A stretch of DNA of 64,000 bases from Pectinophora gossypiella (GCF_024362695.1 NC_065412.1:4029992-4093991), one strand, 5' to 3'; numbered from the stretch's first letter, positions 31,584 through 43,760 are shown. The notes: generated from the letters alone by a model not told the origin. A program made the numbers and translations.

Positions 31584-31645
31584 ATTCCTAAACGAACGAG
31601 GGGAGGCCTGTGCCCAGCAGTGGGCCGTGCATAGGCAGTTAGTGT
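31584..31645 (+). repeat. LINE 3' tail (CCCAGCAGTGGG type)
   Basis: GAGGGGAGGCCTGTGCCCAG, then CAGTGGGCCGTGCATAGGCA, is the best-conserved copy of this module; compare 7440, 35530 and 45330. Confidence 0.75.
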
Positions 31646-33941
31646 ATTGTTACGTATTCCTAAGCGGTATTTTAAAACATGTTTCAACTCTATTCATTTT
31701 TCCAGGTACGAGGTACTTGCTAAAGATATTGCTTAATATCAATACACAAAGTCTAAAACACTAAACTTCGGTTTGTGTTGCCAAAGATTTCACATTGCAA
31801 CATGGCAATATGTGAGACGCATTCTAAGAAGTTACTGTCTAATAATGTAACGTGCCAATATTCACGGGTCAGTGAACTGTTTAAAAAGAAGGTTTGATCG
31901 TCCGCTAAAGGAACGCCAAATAAGGCCTTGGCGCTTCCTGCCCATACAATGGGTTTCGCGGTGGCATATGCGCTGGATTTTTTGAGAAACAAATGAACAA
32001 TGTTATTGTGTGAAGGAAAGTTGGTGAAGCGCATCATAAAAATGAAAACAATGGACAACCTGGCGATGCGAATTTTGAAAAAGGAGAGTTAATTAAAATT
32101 CTTTGCGAAAGAGCGATTATTTAGTCCAATTATAATGCAGAAGGTACCTTCAATTTTTTTTTTAATACTAACGAAGCTAATGGAAACGCCTTATTTTGCG
32201 CTGAAATCTCTGGAGATAGATACAAAGATATAAATACATAGATATGTTGCATTTTTGGAACATAAACGAGAACTTCTTTTACAGTATTACCCTATAGATA
32301 CTTAGTTTATTGTAAGTCGCACGTATATAAACATTTTTATGGAAAATTCAAACAACGATTTCAATAGGGGTCACTCAAAATTTACTGTTACAATATGCTG
32401 CAACAAAGTACGGATTGAGAGGTTATTAATACAAGCTGTGAGTACTAAAACGGACTACAAAGTAGCTTTTAATATAGTACTATCCTTCCATTATAATATT
32501 ATTATCCGAAGTCACTTTATTAGTTAGTGAGTCAATAAGGTACTTGAAATAAGGACGTGCATCGCAAGTAAGTTTGATTTTATGTTAGTGATTTTCGAAC
32601 CGTCGTCTATGTAAGGACTCTGTAACTAACTGTTGAATGCAAAACGGGATTCAAAAGTGAATGTAGAGAGAGAAATATGTAGTGTACTTGTGTTGACCGA
32701 AGGTGGTCGATTGTTTGCTCCTTTCGGTGGTGGAAAAATGGAAAGGAGGAAAGGAAAGCAGTATACGTTAATAAATATACTAATTCCAATGAAAATAATT
32801 AATGTGACAAAATGCAGAGTATAATAATATTTTTTAAACAAAATAGTGTTAATTCCACCAGATAAAAAATACTCTATTAACTTTAAAGGTAACTAGCCAT
32901 AACTTTTTTGGAGTAAACTTCCCAATGGCAAGCCAGTCGAAAATGCGCAGAATTTTAAACATGTTTGGTTACAGTGTGAACCGGTAAGCGTAGATTCCGC
33001 TACTGCTATTTAAGTAGTAATTTAACTAGGTTTTACTGTGTCGCTAAATTTGCAAGGTAGTGGACCGAGTGTAAATTAGTTTTGCATTGCTAATCTTGTT
33101 GGTTTACGTTAAATCCAGAATTTTCAAAGGCAACGGAGGCGAGAAGCAAAGAGTAAGTGTATTTAATCTATTTTAGTTATGTTAAGAGGGAATTTGTTAT
33201 GAGGGTGATTAATTTGAGCGAAAATTTTGTTTGCAAGTCGCTTTTTAAAATATTCAAGAATCTTGAAATTATTTTTAGTGCCTCTGGAATAATGTCTATC
33301 TTTCTTTGGTCTCAAGTTTTGGCAAGTATACATGTATTAAGTTAAGTACATAAATTCTGCAACTTTTCTCATTGCACTATCTATTAAACAAACATCAATC
33401 TGCTAAGCTTCTCTATGTACTTACCAATTCTTCTCTTCATTAAACTTACACCAAAGAAAAACTCTGAAACTCGACTGAATCTTTTCAAGTCTAAGTAAAA
33501 TCAGTTAACTCACGTTTGCTAAGCCCATGCTGTCTGCAAACACGATCGGAGTGGAATTGCGTTCGAGCAAGTAAGGAACATTAAACAACTTGAATGGGCT
33601 TCGAGCACAAACATTGCCGGACCTGAAATTGGTTTGAAACACTTTACTCGGTATGTTTTAGATATCCTTTTACCTTCTTTTCTATCTGAGTGGGACGGTA
33701 TCTCGCGATGTCATTGTTGGAGTTGCTTTTAGGTTCGAGGAAATTAAGCTGATGAGATCCACTTCTCACGTTTTGTGCTTTATAAGTATGGGTTTTCTTC
33801 ATGCGTGTAGCAATAAGAGTTCGTATTTACTTTAAAAACCCTCATTCTATTTTCAAAGAAATTAATCTTAAGTTGTTATTGGAGTCTACAAGATTTTTAA
33901 AGACAAGTATTTTTTATAATTCTCAGTTGCACCACAAAAGT
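31646..33941. other. 2.3 kb without recognisable repeats
   Basis: No mobile-element signature. The 101-codon minus frame at 31753-32058 has mixed composition, includes KPIVWAGSAKALFGVPLADD, and matches nothing I know. Small overlapping frames at 32607-32841 sit on both strands and look like chance. Confidence 0.4.
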
Positions 33942-34081
33942 GGGTCTAAAATAGCCACATTGTTCCAATTCATCTAAGAAAGCAATATTGCTATTTGACA
34001 TTCGTTGACATTGCTCACTTACTTTTCTATGCGCTAATGTCAAATTGCAATATTGCTTTTTTGATGGCCATTTTAACCCTC
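33942..34081. mobile_element. MITE with imperfect inverted-repeat ends, 140 bp
   Basis: The left end GGGTCTAAAATAGCCACAT pairs with the right end ATGGCCATTTTAACCCT. Inner arms AAAGCAATATTGCTATTTGACATT-like (33977-34000) and their reverse complement (34037-34060) differ at one base. The whole folds into one long hairpin. No coding. Confidence 0.75.
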
Positions 34082-34599
34082 AGGTCATCATGAACTAACT
34101 AGCTTTCGCATTATTCATCATGCAAATTATATTTTGTTAGACGCGTTAACAGAGTAAATATACCTTTACATGTACGTGTGTAATAACAAAACATCGTTAT
34201 TCACTTTTGATATGTTGTGTAACATCATTAGAGTTTTTTTGCTGTTTGTTTACAAGTATACTTTACCATAATACTATATCAGCTATGCAACCGGAGTTTT
34301 AATGAAGTTAACGGAGAAAACGGAACGGAGCATCGGTCGTGAGGAATATAATATATTTTTAATGAGTTTTCTATAAATGTGTGTTACTTAACTGTAATGC
34401 AAACTTTCATGGTGACATTGCAGGTAAGTAAATGAAAGTAAGTGTTATTATGAAAGTTGTTAATCTCCCTTTTAGGGAACTCTTTACCCAGAGTTGAATG
34501 AAAGGAGGTTACTTTATCCGTTATATTTGCTGGTGATCATTAAATTACACATATAACAATGTTTGATCCATAAGTGCGTTTCGGAGGTGTATGCCCTAA
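34082..34599. other. Unique non-coding DNA
   Basis: Nothing supported. Confidence 0.4.
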
Positions 34600-34735
34600 A
34601 CTGTATTGGGCTGGTTTTCCCTTCGCGGGTTGGAAGGTCAGACGGGGAGTCGCTTCTGTAAAAAAAACGGACCTGTCAAATCTTCAGGTTAGGTACATGG
34701 ACCCCGTGAAAACTGGATAGCGCGAGATGATATTT
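34600..34735 (+). repeat. Retrotransposon 3' segment, copy 2
   Basis: TATTGGGCTGGTTTTCCCTT, CGCGGGTTGGAAGGTCAGAC and GACCTGTCAAATCTTCAGGT correspond in order to 25827-25900. It ends TAGCGCGAGATGATATTTGA, a decayed ATG/GAT tail. Confidence 0.75.
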
Positions 34736-35426
34736 GATCATTAACGATTTTCACCTTTTAACGACTATAATAATCGACATTAAGTAACCTATATCAACAA
34801 TAGAAATCTTTCCCGAGCTAAATTCAAGTGTTGCCACAAATTCTTTCTTTACTTGCACAAAACATGTTCCAACTGCAATGGAATTTTGAAAGTTACGATT
34901 CAAATGCACGTGCACGTTTTGTTATATAAAATAATAAATTTATGCATGCATTCCCGATTCCAGAGCAACTGAGGAAACAAACTTAGCAAACACCCCGTTG
35001 TAATTTCCATGGATGTAGGATACGTGAGCTTTTATTAAAACTTGGTGTGTTTTGGATGGTGTTCAAGAATGTTATGTATTATTTATCGTGGCAATATGTG
35101 AAGTACGGCTGGGAGTCCTCTTGGTTTTCAAGTCGAGGTTTTGAGTTACGCTTGCTGGAAATTATCGTTTTTGGAAACTGGGATAAGTACGATATTATAT
35201 AAGTAAAGACGTTGATTATTTTTAATTTCTCAGCCTTTCTCATTAACATAATTATATCCACATTGCTATCAACTAGCCTATCAATAGTTTCAGACCGGGT
35301 TCGCTTACCGATTGGGACACTGTCTCAAATCACTTCGTGAGAATGTCCTCCGTTTAGCTACGCCATTATAGGCTAAATGACATGATTGTTAAAGTAAGAA
35401 TGAGTAAAAGTAATTTAGTGCTTTTG
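34736..35426. other. Unique non-coding DNA
   Basis: Nothing supported. A short GCACGTGCACGT run lies near 34905. Confidence 0.4.
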
Positions 35427-35565
35427 AAGAGCCGTTGCTCTTGGGCTATTAGTCCAAACGCCTCCACCGACCCGCACTGGAGCAGCATGGTGGACTATGC
35501 TCCATATCCTCCGGTTGATAAAAGGAAGGCCCAGCTGTGAGGCGTATATTAGCTATTTATGTATA
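35427..35565 (+). repeat. LINE 3' tail, longer copy
   Basis: CTCTTGGGCTATTAGTCCAA, CGCCTCCACCGACCCGCACT and GGAGCAGCATGGTGGACTAT, then 'ccggttgataaaaggaaggc' and ATTAGCTATTTATGTATATG. It gives the longest stretch of the CCCAGCAGTGGG-type tail here, although that core itself has mutated to CCCAGCTGTGAGG. Confidence 0.65.
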
Positions 35566-35994
35566 TGCCATCCTCTAAGCTGCTCTTCTCTCTCACATAT
35601 AAATCTGCGGTCAATTTAACTGCAAATGATCCTACCTTTGCTTTATGTACAGAAACGTTAACCCGGTCAATAATAATTTCTTGCAAAAGAGACCTCAAAG
35701 CTTTATATTCAAAATCCTTTTATAAACTGTCCTGCCCGGATGTGTCACGGACCCTTAGGCCCTTCGTTCATGTACTTTGATAACCCTTTGCGTAATCTTG
35801 TCAAATCCGAAGTATGCCCTTTTGACTTTATGACTATACTATACTGGGTGCTTCAGTCAGCCAGTGCCAGTGTGTCAGTGCAAAAACTGTGTTTCATGGT
35901 CGTACGGTACAAAAGACCTTTTTCTGGGTACAGCGGTCAACCGTAGACTTGAAATGTATACGATATTTTGTCAGGGTAACTAGTAGCGTACGAT
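35566..35994. other. Unique non-coding DNA
   Basis: The frames at 35559-35780 and 35740-35946 overlap and carry no recognised domain. Confidence 0.35.
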
Positions 35995-36180
35995 GAGGAA
36001 TCTCTCCCATTCCACCAGCGTCTGAGCTAGGTTTACCTCACCCCCTCGGTGTTACTTTAGTCTTCAATCGTATGGGCGTCAGACGTCACACACTCAGATG
36101 CGCGTGTACGATAACGTCAATGTGTAATGACTATGTACAACGAAGTGTTTTGTATGAAGTATCCTAGGCGTGCTATTAGG
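35995..36180 (-). repeat. Dispersed family X, partial copy
   Basis: TAGTCTTCAATCGTATGGGC, GTCAGACGTCACACACTCAG, ATGCGCGTG and TGTATGAAGTATCCTAGGCG match the reverse complement of 56540-56720 in order. GAGCTAGGTTTACCTCACCC precedes them. Confidence 0.7.
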
Positions 36181-36960
36181 GGCACAATTACAGAATAATA
36201 CGAATACCTAATAAAAATAATACTTCTTCATATTCAGTTATTTAGTCGTATTTTGGCAAGAAACTACAGTACTGCAAAATAATAAAAGCTTATACACGGT
36301 CCCTATGTATTCAGTGAACTTTATGTAGACAATAGCACCACCAGCATATGCCCTGATGTAATAATCCTTATTCGTGTGTGTGACTGTTAGGATGTGTTTC
36401 TGTATTTATTAACACAGCTGCTTAACGTACTCAAATAACATAAGGCTCAAAATTTCCATAAATCGAACAGCAAATACAAAATTCGTCGTAAAGCGTCGTT
36501 ATAAGTTGATCGCCTGTAATCCATTTAATAGCCTTTCATAAACGTAATGGGTAATAATGGTAGCTAAAGCGGGCCATCGATTGACTACTTAACTTATGTT
36601 TATCATTTATTAATACCGCTTCATCGCTAAACGACATAGTTAATAGCTACCATCTCCTTCTACGCCACATCGTTGAGATATAAATTTATAAATGCGTGCT
36701 TAAGACACTTTTGTGGACGTTTTATGACTAAATTAAAGTCTACAAAGGTGTAATAAGTGGAAAAATCTGGACGCGTTAGAAAAAGGTCGACGAGTTTAAT
36801 GACCTAGAAATTGCTGAGACTGAAATTTGTAATTTTAAAATATTCAATCAAAATATAAGTCCCTAGACAAAGTAAGAATTTAATTAATCGAGTGATTGAC
36901 GCGTGCGGTGATTTTCGGTAATCGTTTTCTCCGAGGAGGTAAACGCCGGTTAATTTGGTA
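36181..36960. other. Unique non-coding DNA
   Basis: Nothing supported. Confidence 0.4.
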
Positions 36961-37041
36961 CTAATTCTATTTCTCTTTTGTTTTGTATTTTGTTTTTTTT
37001 TCCTGTTTGTGCAATAAAGTATTTGTTATGTTATGTTATGT
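36961..37041 (+). repeat. LINE 3' tail with (TTATG)n
   Basis: CTAATTCTATTTCTCTTTTG, TTTTGTATTTTG and CCTGTTTGTGCAATAAAGTA, then TTTGTTATGTTATGTTATG. It has a polyadenylation signal, then a pentamer tail. It is the near-exact reverse complement of 19266-19341. Confidence 0.8.
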
Positions 37042-38145
37042 TTGGTGCGTTATTATTGACGCAGCAATTTACTTGATTCGAATCGATTGTATAGATGTCA
37101 AATCTTGTGCTTTTAAATATGCGATTTGCTTTAGATATACATATCAGTCAGAAAGGTATTATAACTATTTAAAAAAAAAAAAAAAAAAAATGAATTGCCT
37201 CGACATCTCAAAACTTGTACCACACTAGCAAATAATACTATTATCGGTTACTGAAATAACTTTAGTATCTGAACGGAATATGCAAAGGCTTTTACATGTA
37301 AAATCCAGCAGATCTCTATAGGGATTACAGCTAGGCGAATGCAGCGTAGATACTTTTATAATACACACGCTAGTGCCACAAACGGTCGCGACGTGAGTAG
37401 CCCGTTTTAGCGTCTGCAACCACAAGCAGTTTTATTTCAAAATGTTTGTTCCATTACTTCTGTTTATACTTAACAACTTATTTACCAGAGTTATCCTCAT
37501 AAAACGCTTTTATTATGTTGCCAGTTTCACGATGTTTTTATAATGTCAAATTATATTTAAATTTGTAATGATTTTCACAGGATGGTAGCCGAAAAATCGT
37601 ATTCGATTTTATTATTTACCTATTTTATTTTAATGCAGTAAGTTGTATTATATAGGTATACTAATAGAATTCATATTCACACGTACCTAAAAAGGGTAAA
37701 TTTATAGTCTTTCGCCAATAAATAGTTCAAAAACAAATCATCATTTATAAGTAAGAAGCACATTTACAGAGATGTCCTTTAAGTGACGTATATTTATATA
37801 AGTGTATTAATATTATACCTGCAATTCATGTATCGGATTCCGCAGTATTCCCTGGGTAATTAAGTGCATTACCGTCTGACATTACCAATAATAGCTCGCG
37901 TCAGAAATGTAGCGGTGCATGAGAATCGATCATCAGGTCGGATGGGCGCCTCAGGTTACGCGGTCAACGGTCGATTACTCGATTATGTAATCGATTCCTG
38001 CCTCAGAACGTGATTGGTAGTTAGATTGCTCTATGGATCTCTATGTAAGATATCATTAGGGCTACATGTTTTATGTACTCCTGGTAGTCACATTATAACC
38101 TCATACTCGTAACCCCTAATAAGTGAGAACTAAGAAGTCAACAGA
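37042..38145. other. Unique non-coding DNA with A20
   Basis: Contains an uninterrupted A20 at 37171-37190. A GC-richer block at 37860-38010 includes CGATTACTCGATTATGTAAT, a short AT palindrome. No gene. Confidence 0.4.
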
Positions 38146-38265
38146 CAATCCGCAGTCACTTATGATACGAAGTCCCAAGATGAACGTAACAATTATCCAG
38201 CTTGTTAGAAAGACACAATTCTTCTGTCTGTTTTTACGATACGCCAGGGTACACTCTTGGGTATT
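38146..38265 (-). repeat. Dispersed family Z, diverged copy
   Basis: ATGATACGAAGTCCCAAG, ATTATCCAGCTTGTTAGAAA and GACACAATTCTTCTGTCTGT, then TTTTACGATACGCC, parallel 54322-54470. The two opposed 63-codon frames at 38116-38314 fall on it and are not genes. Confidence 0.5.
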
Positions 38266-38934
38266 ATGTAGTCTAACGTATGAGCTAAACAAAGACCGGG
38301 GCCACAATAATTAGGAAACAATTTATAGACGTCTAACATCATTACTGGACACTGGACACCTTAACATTGTTTGTTTGTTGATTACAATGTCAGTTTTCGT
38401 TAGCTTGGAATAAATTATAGTAATTTTAATCGTGAAACGCAATTCTGTAGGTGTGACTTTGATAGATGTAGGGTGTATACTTTCTGAGAAAATCGGATTA
38501 GAGTTCTATTCCGAGGTAGCGGGTAGGCAGGTTTATTTGCAGTGTATTTAGCGAAATCAGTGTATTTATAAGATATATGTACTTATGAAACGTAATCCCG
38601 TAGTCAACATCTACAATATACCGACAAATCATTGTAGTCGATTTTTATCAAAACAGATTCCCGTTGCTGAACATTGCGAATGTATTTTATATTTTATTTT
38701 TCTGTAGTAGGATAGGTAACTACGTACTAGGAATAGGACAAATGATTCCCATGGCGAAACACGGCATTATCAACGTGGGTATTATGAACTAGAAAGAGAG
38801 AAAATCGAATAAATAATGGAATATTTACTTATGCAAATTATGGGCTATCGAATAACAAAGTAGGTGCTACGTTTTCCAAATCCTACTGTTCTAGTAACTG
38901 CTATTTTCACTAGTCAATCTATTCAACCTTCTAA
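38266..38934. other. Unique non-coding DNA
   Basis: Nothing supported. Confidence 0.4.
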
Positions 38935-39150
38935 GTAGGTCACGCCTATTTCCCTTTGGGGTAGGCTGTGACCACGGAATTTCACTTAATACGATCCCAA
39001 CGCACCACTTTCTCTTCTTTCACTCACATCAAAAACTTCATGCATCGGCGGTTTAGAAGAATACTCTTGACCTGGCCTTTCTTTAAAACATCTTGGATTC
39101 GATTGCGGTATGTACTCTATCACTTACACACTCATCATATATTTTTTTGC
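38935..39150 (-). repeat. Dispersed family Y, longest copy
   Basis: TCACGCCTATTTCCCTTTGG and GGTAGGCTGTGACCACGGAA are followed by 'cttctttcactcacatcaaa', GCATCGGCGGTTTAGAAGAA and 'cttgacctggcctttcttta'. The order agrees with 10150-10285 but extends further. Other copies: 30775, 39965 and 42765. Confidence 0.65.
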
Positions 39151-39300
39151 GTAAGTCTACTTTGGTCTAACCTCGGTCTAACATATGGTAAAGTTCGGTG
39201 AGGTGAGAATACTTAGCTCATCTTACGATGGATGTACCTCTGACTACCCCATTGGTATGTAGTCGTGAGTCTATTTATCTTCATTCTCTCTCTTCATATT
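39151..39300 (+). repeat. LINE 3' tail (GATGGATGTAC type), copy 2
   Basis: GGTAAAGTTCGGTGAGGTGA, 'ctcatcttacgatggatgta' and CCTCTGACTACCCCATTGG correspond to 27475-27590. Confidence 0.65.
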
Positions 39301-39610
39301 CAAAAGTAAGAATCCCATTTACGTAACTACATTTTTTACAAATGTGTGTAGTAGGTAGGTGGGTTTATATTTCAAAACATTGTATATAATGAAGACAACC
39401 AGACAGCCAGACTTCGATTTTTTTTCTAGCAAGAAATATGTTTCATTAAATTCAGTGTAAAACACGACACGTTAGGTAGCTTCTCTCGACGATGTTGCAA
39501 TTTCAAAGTAATTTTATCACTCCATAAGTCTTTTGAGGCGTCTTCAAATACGAGCGTACGTTCGTTTCATCTATAAAAAGTAAACCGTTAAGATTTCTCG
39601 AAGATGTCTT
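39301..39610. other. Unique non-coding DNA
   Basis: Nothing supported. Confidence 0.4.
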
Positions 39611-39877
39611 TAATTGGTTCGTGTACTAGATTCAAGATAAATTATGAAATTCAAATTACTAAATAAAGACAGATCTAAAACTAACGAAAAACATTTTTTT
39701 TTCTATTTAAGTTATTTACGAATTTTAATTAAGAAAAACGTAATAATAAGTCCGACATTTTATCACGTTTTCCTATCACGTCACAGTGTGCTTTTTCATA
39801 CAAATTCCATAGTAATTTCGTGTTTTGACTTTTAATATAAAGTAACTGATTTGACTAGTTGGAAATTAGCCTAACAT
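39611..39877 (-). mobile_element. Element W, copy 1 (inverted relative to copy 2)
   Basis: About 265 bp that is the reverse complement of 43480-43760 along its whole length. Shared blocks include TTTCATACAAATTCCATAGT, AATTTCGTGTTTTGAC, GACTAGTTGGAAATTAGCC and AAGAAAAACGTAATAATAAG. No terminal inverted repeat or open frame was seen. The class is undetermined. The 63-codon frame at 39644-39835 is internal to it. Confidence 0.75.
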
Positions 39878-39959
39878 AAATATATATATAGATTGTTAAT
39901 ATTGCTGATCTAGAAGGGCGTATCTACATTGGCCAAATTTGGTTCTTAAAAAAAGGTTT

Positions 39960-40088
39960 AGATAGTACAGACTAATGAAACGGCGCGTGTTTATGAAACG
40001 ATTGATGAATGTCGAGAAACTAAGGAGAGACGTCTGGATCCAAGCAAATGCAATTCCATAGTCGCTGCTTACCCCAAATTGACGTGAC
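39960..40088 (+). repeat. Dispersed family Y, plus-strand copy
   Basis: GGCGCGTGTTTATGAAACGA, TTGATGAATG, 'ggatccaagcaaatgcaatt' and CCATAGTCGCTGCTTACCCC. It is the reverse complement of 10155-10260 in order. Confidence 0.65.
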
Positions 40089-40096
40089 CTTATATA

Positions 40097-40324
40097 CAGG
40101 GTGTTAGTGACATCGTAACGAATACTGAGGGGGATGATTCAGACCATGATTCTGAGTTAAAATCAAGTGGAATTTTCCGTCACAAAATTCATGAAATTTT
40201 TTGTGTTTTTTTAAATTATTTTCCATTTCATACTTTTGCGACGGAAAATTCCACTTGATATCAACTCAGAATCATGGCCTGAATCATCCCTTAAAGTTTT
40301 CGTTACGATGTCACTAGCACCCTG
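40097..40324. mobile_element. Palindromic MITE, family P, copy 4, best preserved
   Basis: CAGGGTGTTAGTGACATCGT at the left and ACGATGTCACTAGCACCCTG at the right, flanked by TA on each side (40095-40096 and 40325-40326). The arms differ at only a few positions over about 95 bp. The centre is AT-rich around 40196-40225. Total 228 bp. It abuts the family Y copy within 10 bp. Confidence 0.9.
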
Positions 40325-40326
40325 TA

Positions 40327-42764
40327 TGTATGTAGACAAAACGACTAGTTTAGTTTACAATTACAAATAGAATTAACATTTTACAATATCTTCAATGTGC
40401 GGAACGAATTGGACAGAAGCCAGTGTTGTGACGTTTATTAGCATAGTGATTTTCAGTCAAGATTATTTTCTATCTAACAGTATGTATTACCAGGAGTTCA
40501 TAAGATGTTATTACATAAAAAGTTCTCTCCACTTTCATACCGAAGTTTTCCATATTGGTAGAGCAAGGCAAGAAGGGAAGGGAAGTAATAAATAACTAGG
40601 GAGATACCTAACGAGCTGCAAGTTGCACCGTGTTATTACATGCACACACTAATATTGCACCAAGTACGACGATGCAGTTTCTCCTGCTTTACTTTGCGAT
40701 GCATCAAACTCATTTAAGACGCTGGGAATATTTTAATATGGTACGCAAAAGATGTTTTTCTAATAACGTGTATTACGAAATTCCGCCTAATAAGTAGATA
40801 GAGTACTTTTTTCTCTAATCATATTTATTTATTATTCCTAGAAGGTTTTTTTAAGACGTGGACTGGGTATTGATCTAAATTCCTCTCGCTTCTGAGAATA
40901 AGTAATGAATTGTGATAAAATTAAAAGTTAGTACCTACGTATTTAATATTTAACAGATTTTAAAAAGGAGGTTTTTATTAAGTCTTTACTTTTTAATATA
41001 TATAATCTACATCACAACTTCCTTATTATGAACAGACTTGGTAAATTTCTTTTATAAGTATTTATAGTGCTACTTGTCACAAGATGGCGCTATGGAAACC
41101 AATAACTTAAGCTTCATAATTAAATGAAAACCTATTATTAAAAGATTGATTTATTTGTTTATATTCTGAGATTACATTAATGAGATGTCGGAGATTTCAC
41201 TTTACCAAATAACAAGGAGCTTAACTGTGAAATGATGAGGGGAGGTAATGAAAATTGATGGATGACGAAGATTGTCCGAAAGTTTTCAGGAAAATTGCTT
41301 GTACGAATGAAGGGGAAGATTTGGCAGCGAATGGTATTAACTTATCGGCAGTGGTATCATAATTTGAAATCGGCATTGAAAATATGAAGGTTTTGCTTTC
41401 GAAAATGGTATTAACTGTAAAATTGCAAGGGTTGACGAATTGGGAAGTTAAAAGCATTCAAATTTCTTAAAGCTACAGCAATATGGTTCAACACCTATCA
41501 CGTTGTTCTAACAGAAAGTGTGGTGAAGATAGTCCAATCAGTTTCTTGCAAACAATGTACTTAACACCTCTTAGCTACATGTCGTTTCCGTAATAGACCA
41601 AAAACACCTACAAAAACATAAATTTTATAATTATGACAACTAATGATTCATAATTTCACCAGTGTTTACAAATAATTCGCTGGGATCAATGACTGAACTT
41701 TTGCTTTTTGATTGTTCCTCTGACTTCTACAATTGGGAATATAATAGTCGGTAGTTAGGTATAAGACAAACATAAGGAGGTGTTTTGGCCTGCCAATGCT
41801 CTGAAGTTCAGCGGTCGAACCATATTTTTATTTTCATTTATATTAGGAAATACTGCGCCATAGGCCGAAGTGCCGTTTGCGGCTATAAATAAATTAATCA
41901 GTAGGCGGGAAGGTTTTGGAGGTTAAATCTACGTTCATGAAGGACCTCAATAAATAGCAGGTAATTTTATATACTTTGTATAAATTGGGTATTATTCTTC
42001 GCTTTTAGCGTGTCTATCACGTGGTTAAACGTCTTCAGATAATTAATTATGAGTTTAGATCCATACCTTCATCCAGTTTGTAAGTACGTAAGCGCGTCTT
42101 TCAGGGAAGCTCTTTTCAAGTCTTTATTAATGCTATCTGCGCAATTATAAATAAGTCTATATGTTAATATTTCTACCATCTCTATCTACTCCAAATGAAT
42201 CAAGTTTTATCATAAGCGATTGCTTGTATGTCAGCAGATAATTGTAATTAGTATGTCAGTAGGCAATGCTTACTACTTAGATATAATAATACGAGTAAAT
42301 AAGAAACGGAGTGCATAAAATATGATGAATATGGTAATGATGATCATATCGTCAATCATAATATGTATACAAATCTGATATTTCTCACTACTTACTCTAA
42401 AAAATGCGTCATGTATTAGTAAGTCAGTAGGCAAAGCTAGATACGAGCAAATAAGAAGCAAAATGCAGATGACGAATGTGATAAAGGGTTATAAATAAAG
42501 ACAGACCCACATCTGCATTGAACAGGTTTATTCAGTTCCTAAGAAGGAGGTCTCAAGGTGTTCCATTTTAATGCTAACATGTCAACCACAATTATAGTTC
42601 TTGTGTTGTTTTTATCGTAATTGTAAGTGACTAGTGATAGCGGATCTAGATATTTTGCGTACCTATCTCGCCTATTCCTATTGTGGTAGTTAGAACAAAA
42701 TTGCAGCCGCTTTTGCAAAACCAATGTTTTGAATAGTTTTTTTATCTTTAATTTCTTCTATTTT
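40327..42764. other. 2.4 kb mostly unique DNA
   Basis: Only a scrap of the GATGGATGTAC-type LINE tail body is visible near 41500 (CGTTGTTCTAACAGAAAGTG). Frames at 40395-40595, 41221-41457 and 42273-42461 have no recognisable features. Confidence 0.4.
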
Positions 42765-42885
42765 TTCCGGCGTGCGTGTATGAAACGATTGATGAAGTAA
42801 GAGTGTCAGGATCGAAGCAAATGGAATTCCGTACTCTCTACTTACCCCGGTTGCAAATAGGCGTGAGTTTATGTACCTATGTATT
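42765..42885 (+). repeat. Dispersed family Y, plus-strand copy
   Basis: TTCCGGCGTGCGTGTATGAA, ACGATTGATGAAGTAAG and GATCGAAGCAAATGGAATTC are followed by TACTTACCCCGGTTGCAAAT and AGGCGTGAGTTTATGTACCT. The end connects family Y with the GCGTGAGTTTATGTATG tails at 7706 and 54240. Confidence 0.7.
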
Positions 42886-43479
42886 TATTTACTTCATAAA
42901 AATGTAAAGTTACACAAACTACCTTATTTTTTAATTCGACTTGCATCTCACAGCAGGATAACTTTATCAGTCAGTCTCTCTTTCTTATAGCATGATCTCT
43001 ATTCATTAGTATTTGAAGAAGAAGAAGTATTCTAAGTTAATTAATCAGAGTATTTGTGCATAATAATAAAATCGAACACTAAAACCGATCTCTCATTTAG
43101 TCTCAAACTCTTAATTATTCTCAAGCCTCGCGACCGCTTCAACCTTACAGCCCTCTAGACTTCAATTAGCACATTTGAAGCCGACTCCCCAATTAGTGTT
43201 CAACAGCATGTTAGGAACAAATGCTCAGCATTTTAAAGCCCAGAAACCTAGTTAATGGTCGCCCGTGGCTTGGTATTGTGCATAATAAGGCCCAATTTGG
43301 CAAAGTGTCAAAAATTATGATACTCGAATGGAGGGTTTTAGAAATGTAAGCTTGGAATTAAACACAAATTTTCTTGGTGATATTAACTGTTTTAGACTTG
43401 CAGTGACAGATATAATTTCTTATATAAAATGCCGGATATCATAATTAGCTCTCACTTCCTCAAGGTCACACGACTACTT
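42886..43479. other. Unique non-coding DNA
   Basis: Nothing supported. Confidence 0.4.
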
Positions 43480-43760
43480 AGGCTAGTTTCCATCTAGTCA
43501 AATTAGTTACTATTTACTAAACGTCAAAACACGAAATTACTATGGAATTTGTATGAAAAAGCGACCTGAGACGTCATAAAAAACGTAATAATATGTCGGA
43601 CTAATTATGACGTTTTTCTTGATTAAAATTCATAAATAAGTTAAATAGAGGAACAAAAAGAAAATGATTTTCGTTAGTCTGTCTCTCGTTTCGTTGATCT
43701 GTCTTCTTAGTAATCAGAATTTCATATTTTTTCTTGAATCTACTACCCGACCCAATTAAT
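43480..43760 (+). mobile_element. Element W, copy 2
   Basis: Opposite-orientation partner of 39611-39877. Blocks CAAAACACGAAATTACTATG, GAATTTGTATGAAAAAGC, ATGTCGGACTAATTATGACG and TTTTTCTTGATTAAAATTCA align in order. The two copies are about 3.6 kb apart. Confidence 0.75.

Noticed and set aside
31753..32058. 101-codon minus-strand frame with mixed composition
   Set aside because: The most gene-like of the long frames, but it has no recognised motif and no splice or promoter evidence. Left uncalled.
36961..37041. Telomere-like short repeats (TTATG)n
   Set aside because: Only three or four units directly after a LINE polyadenylation signal; a normal terminal repeat of the retroelement.
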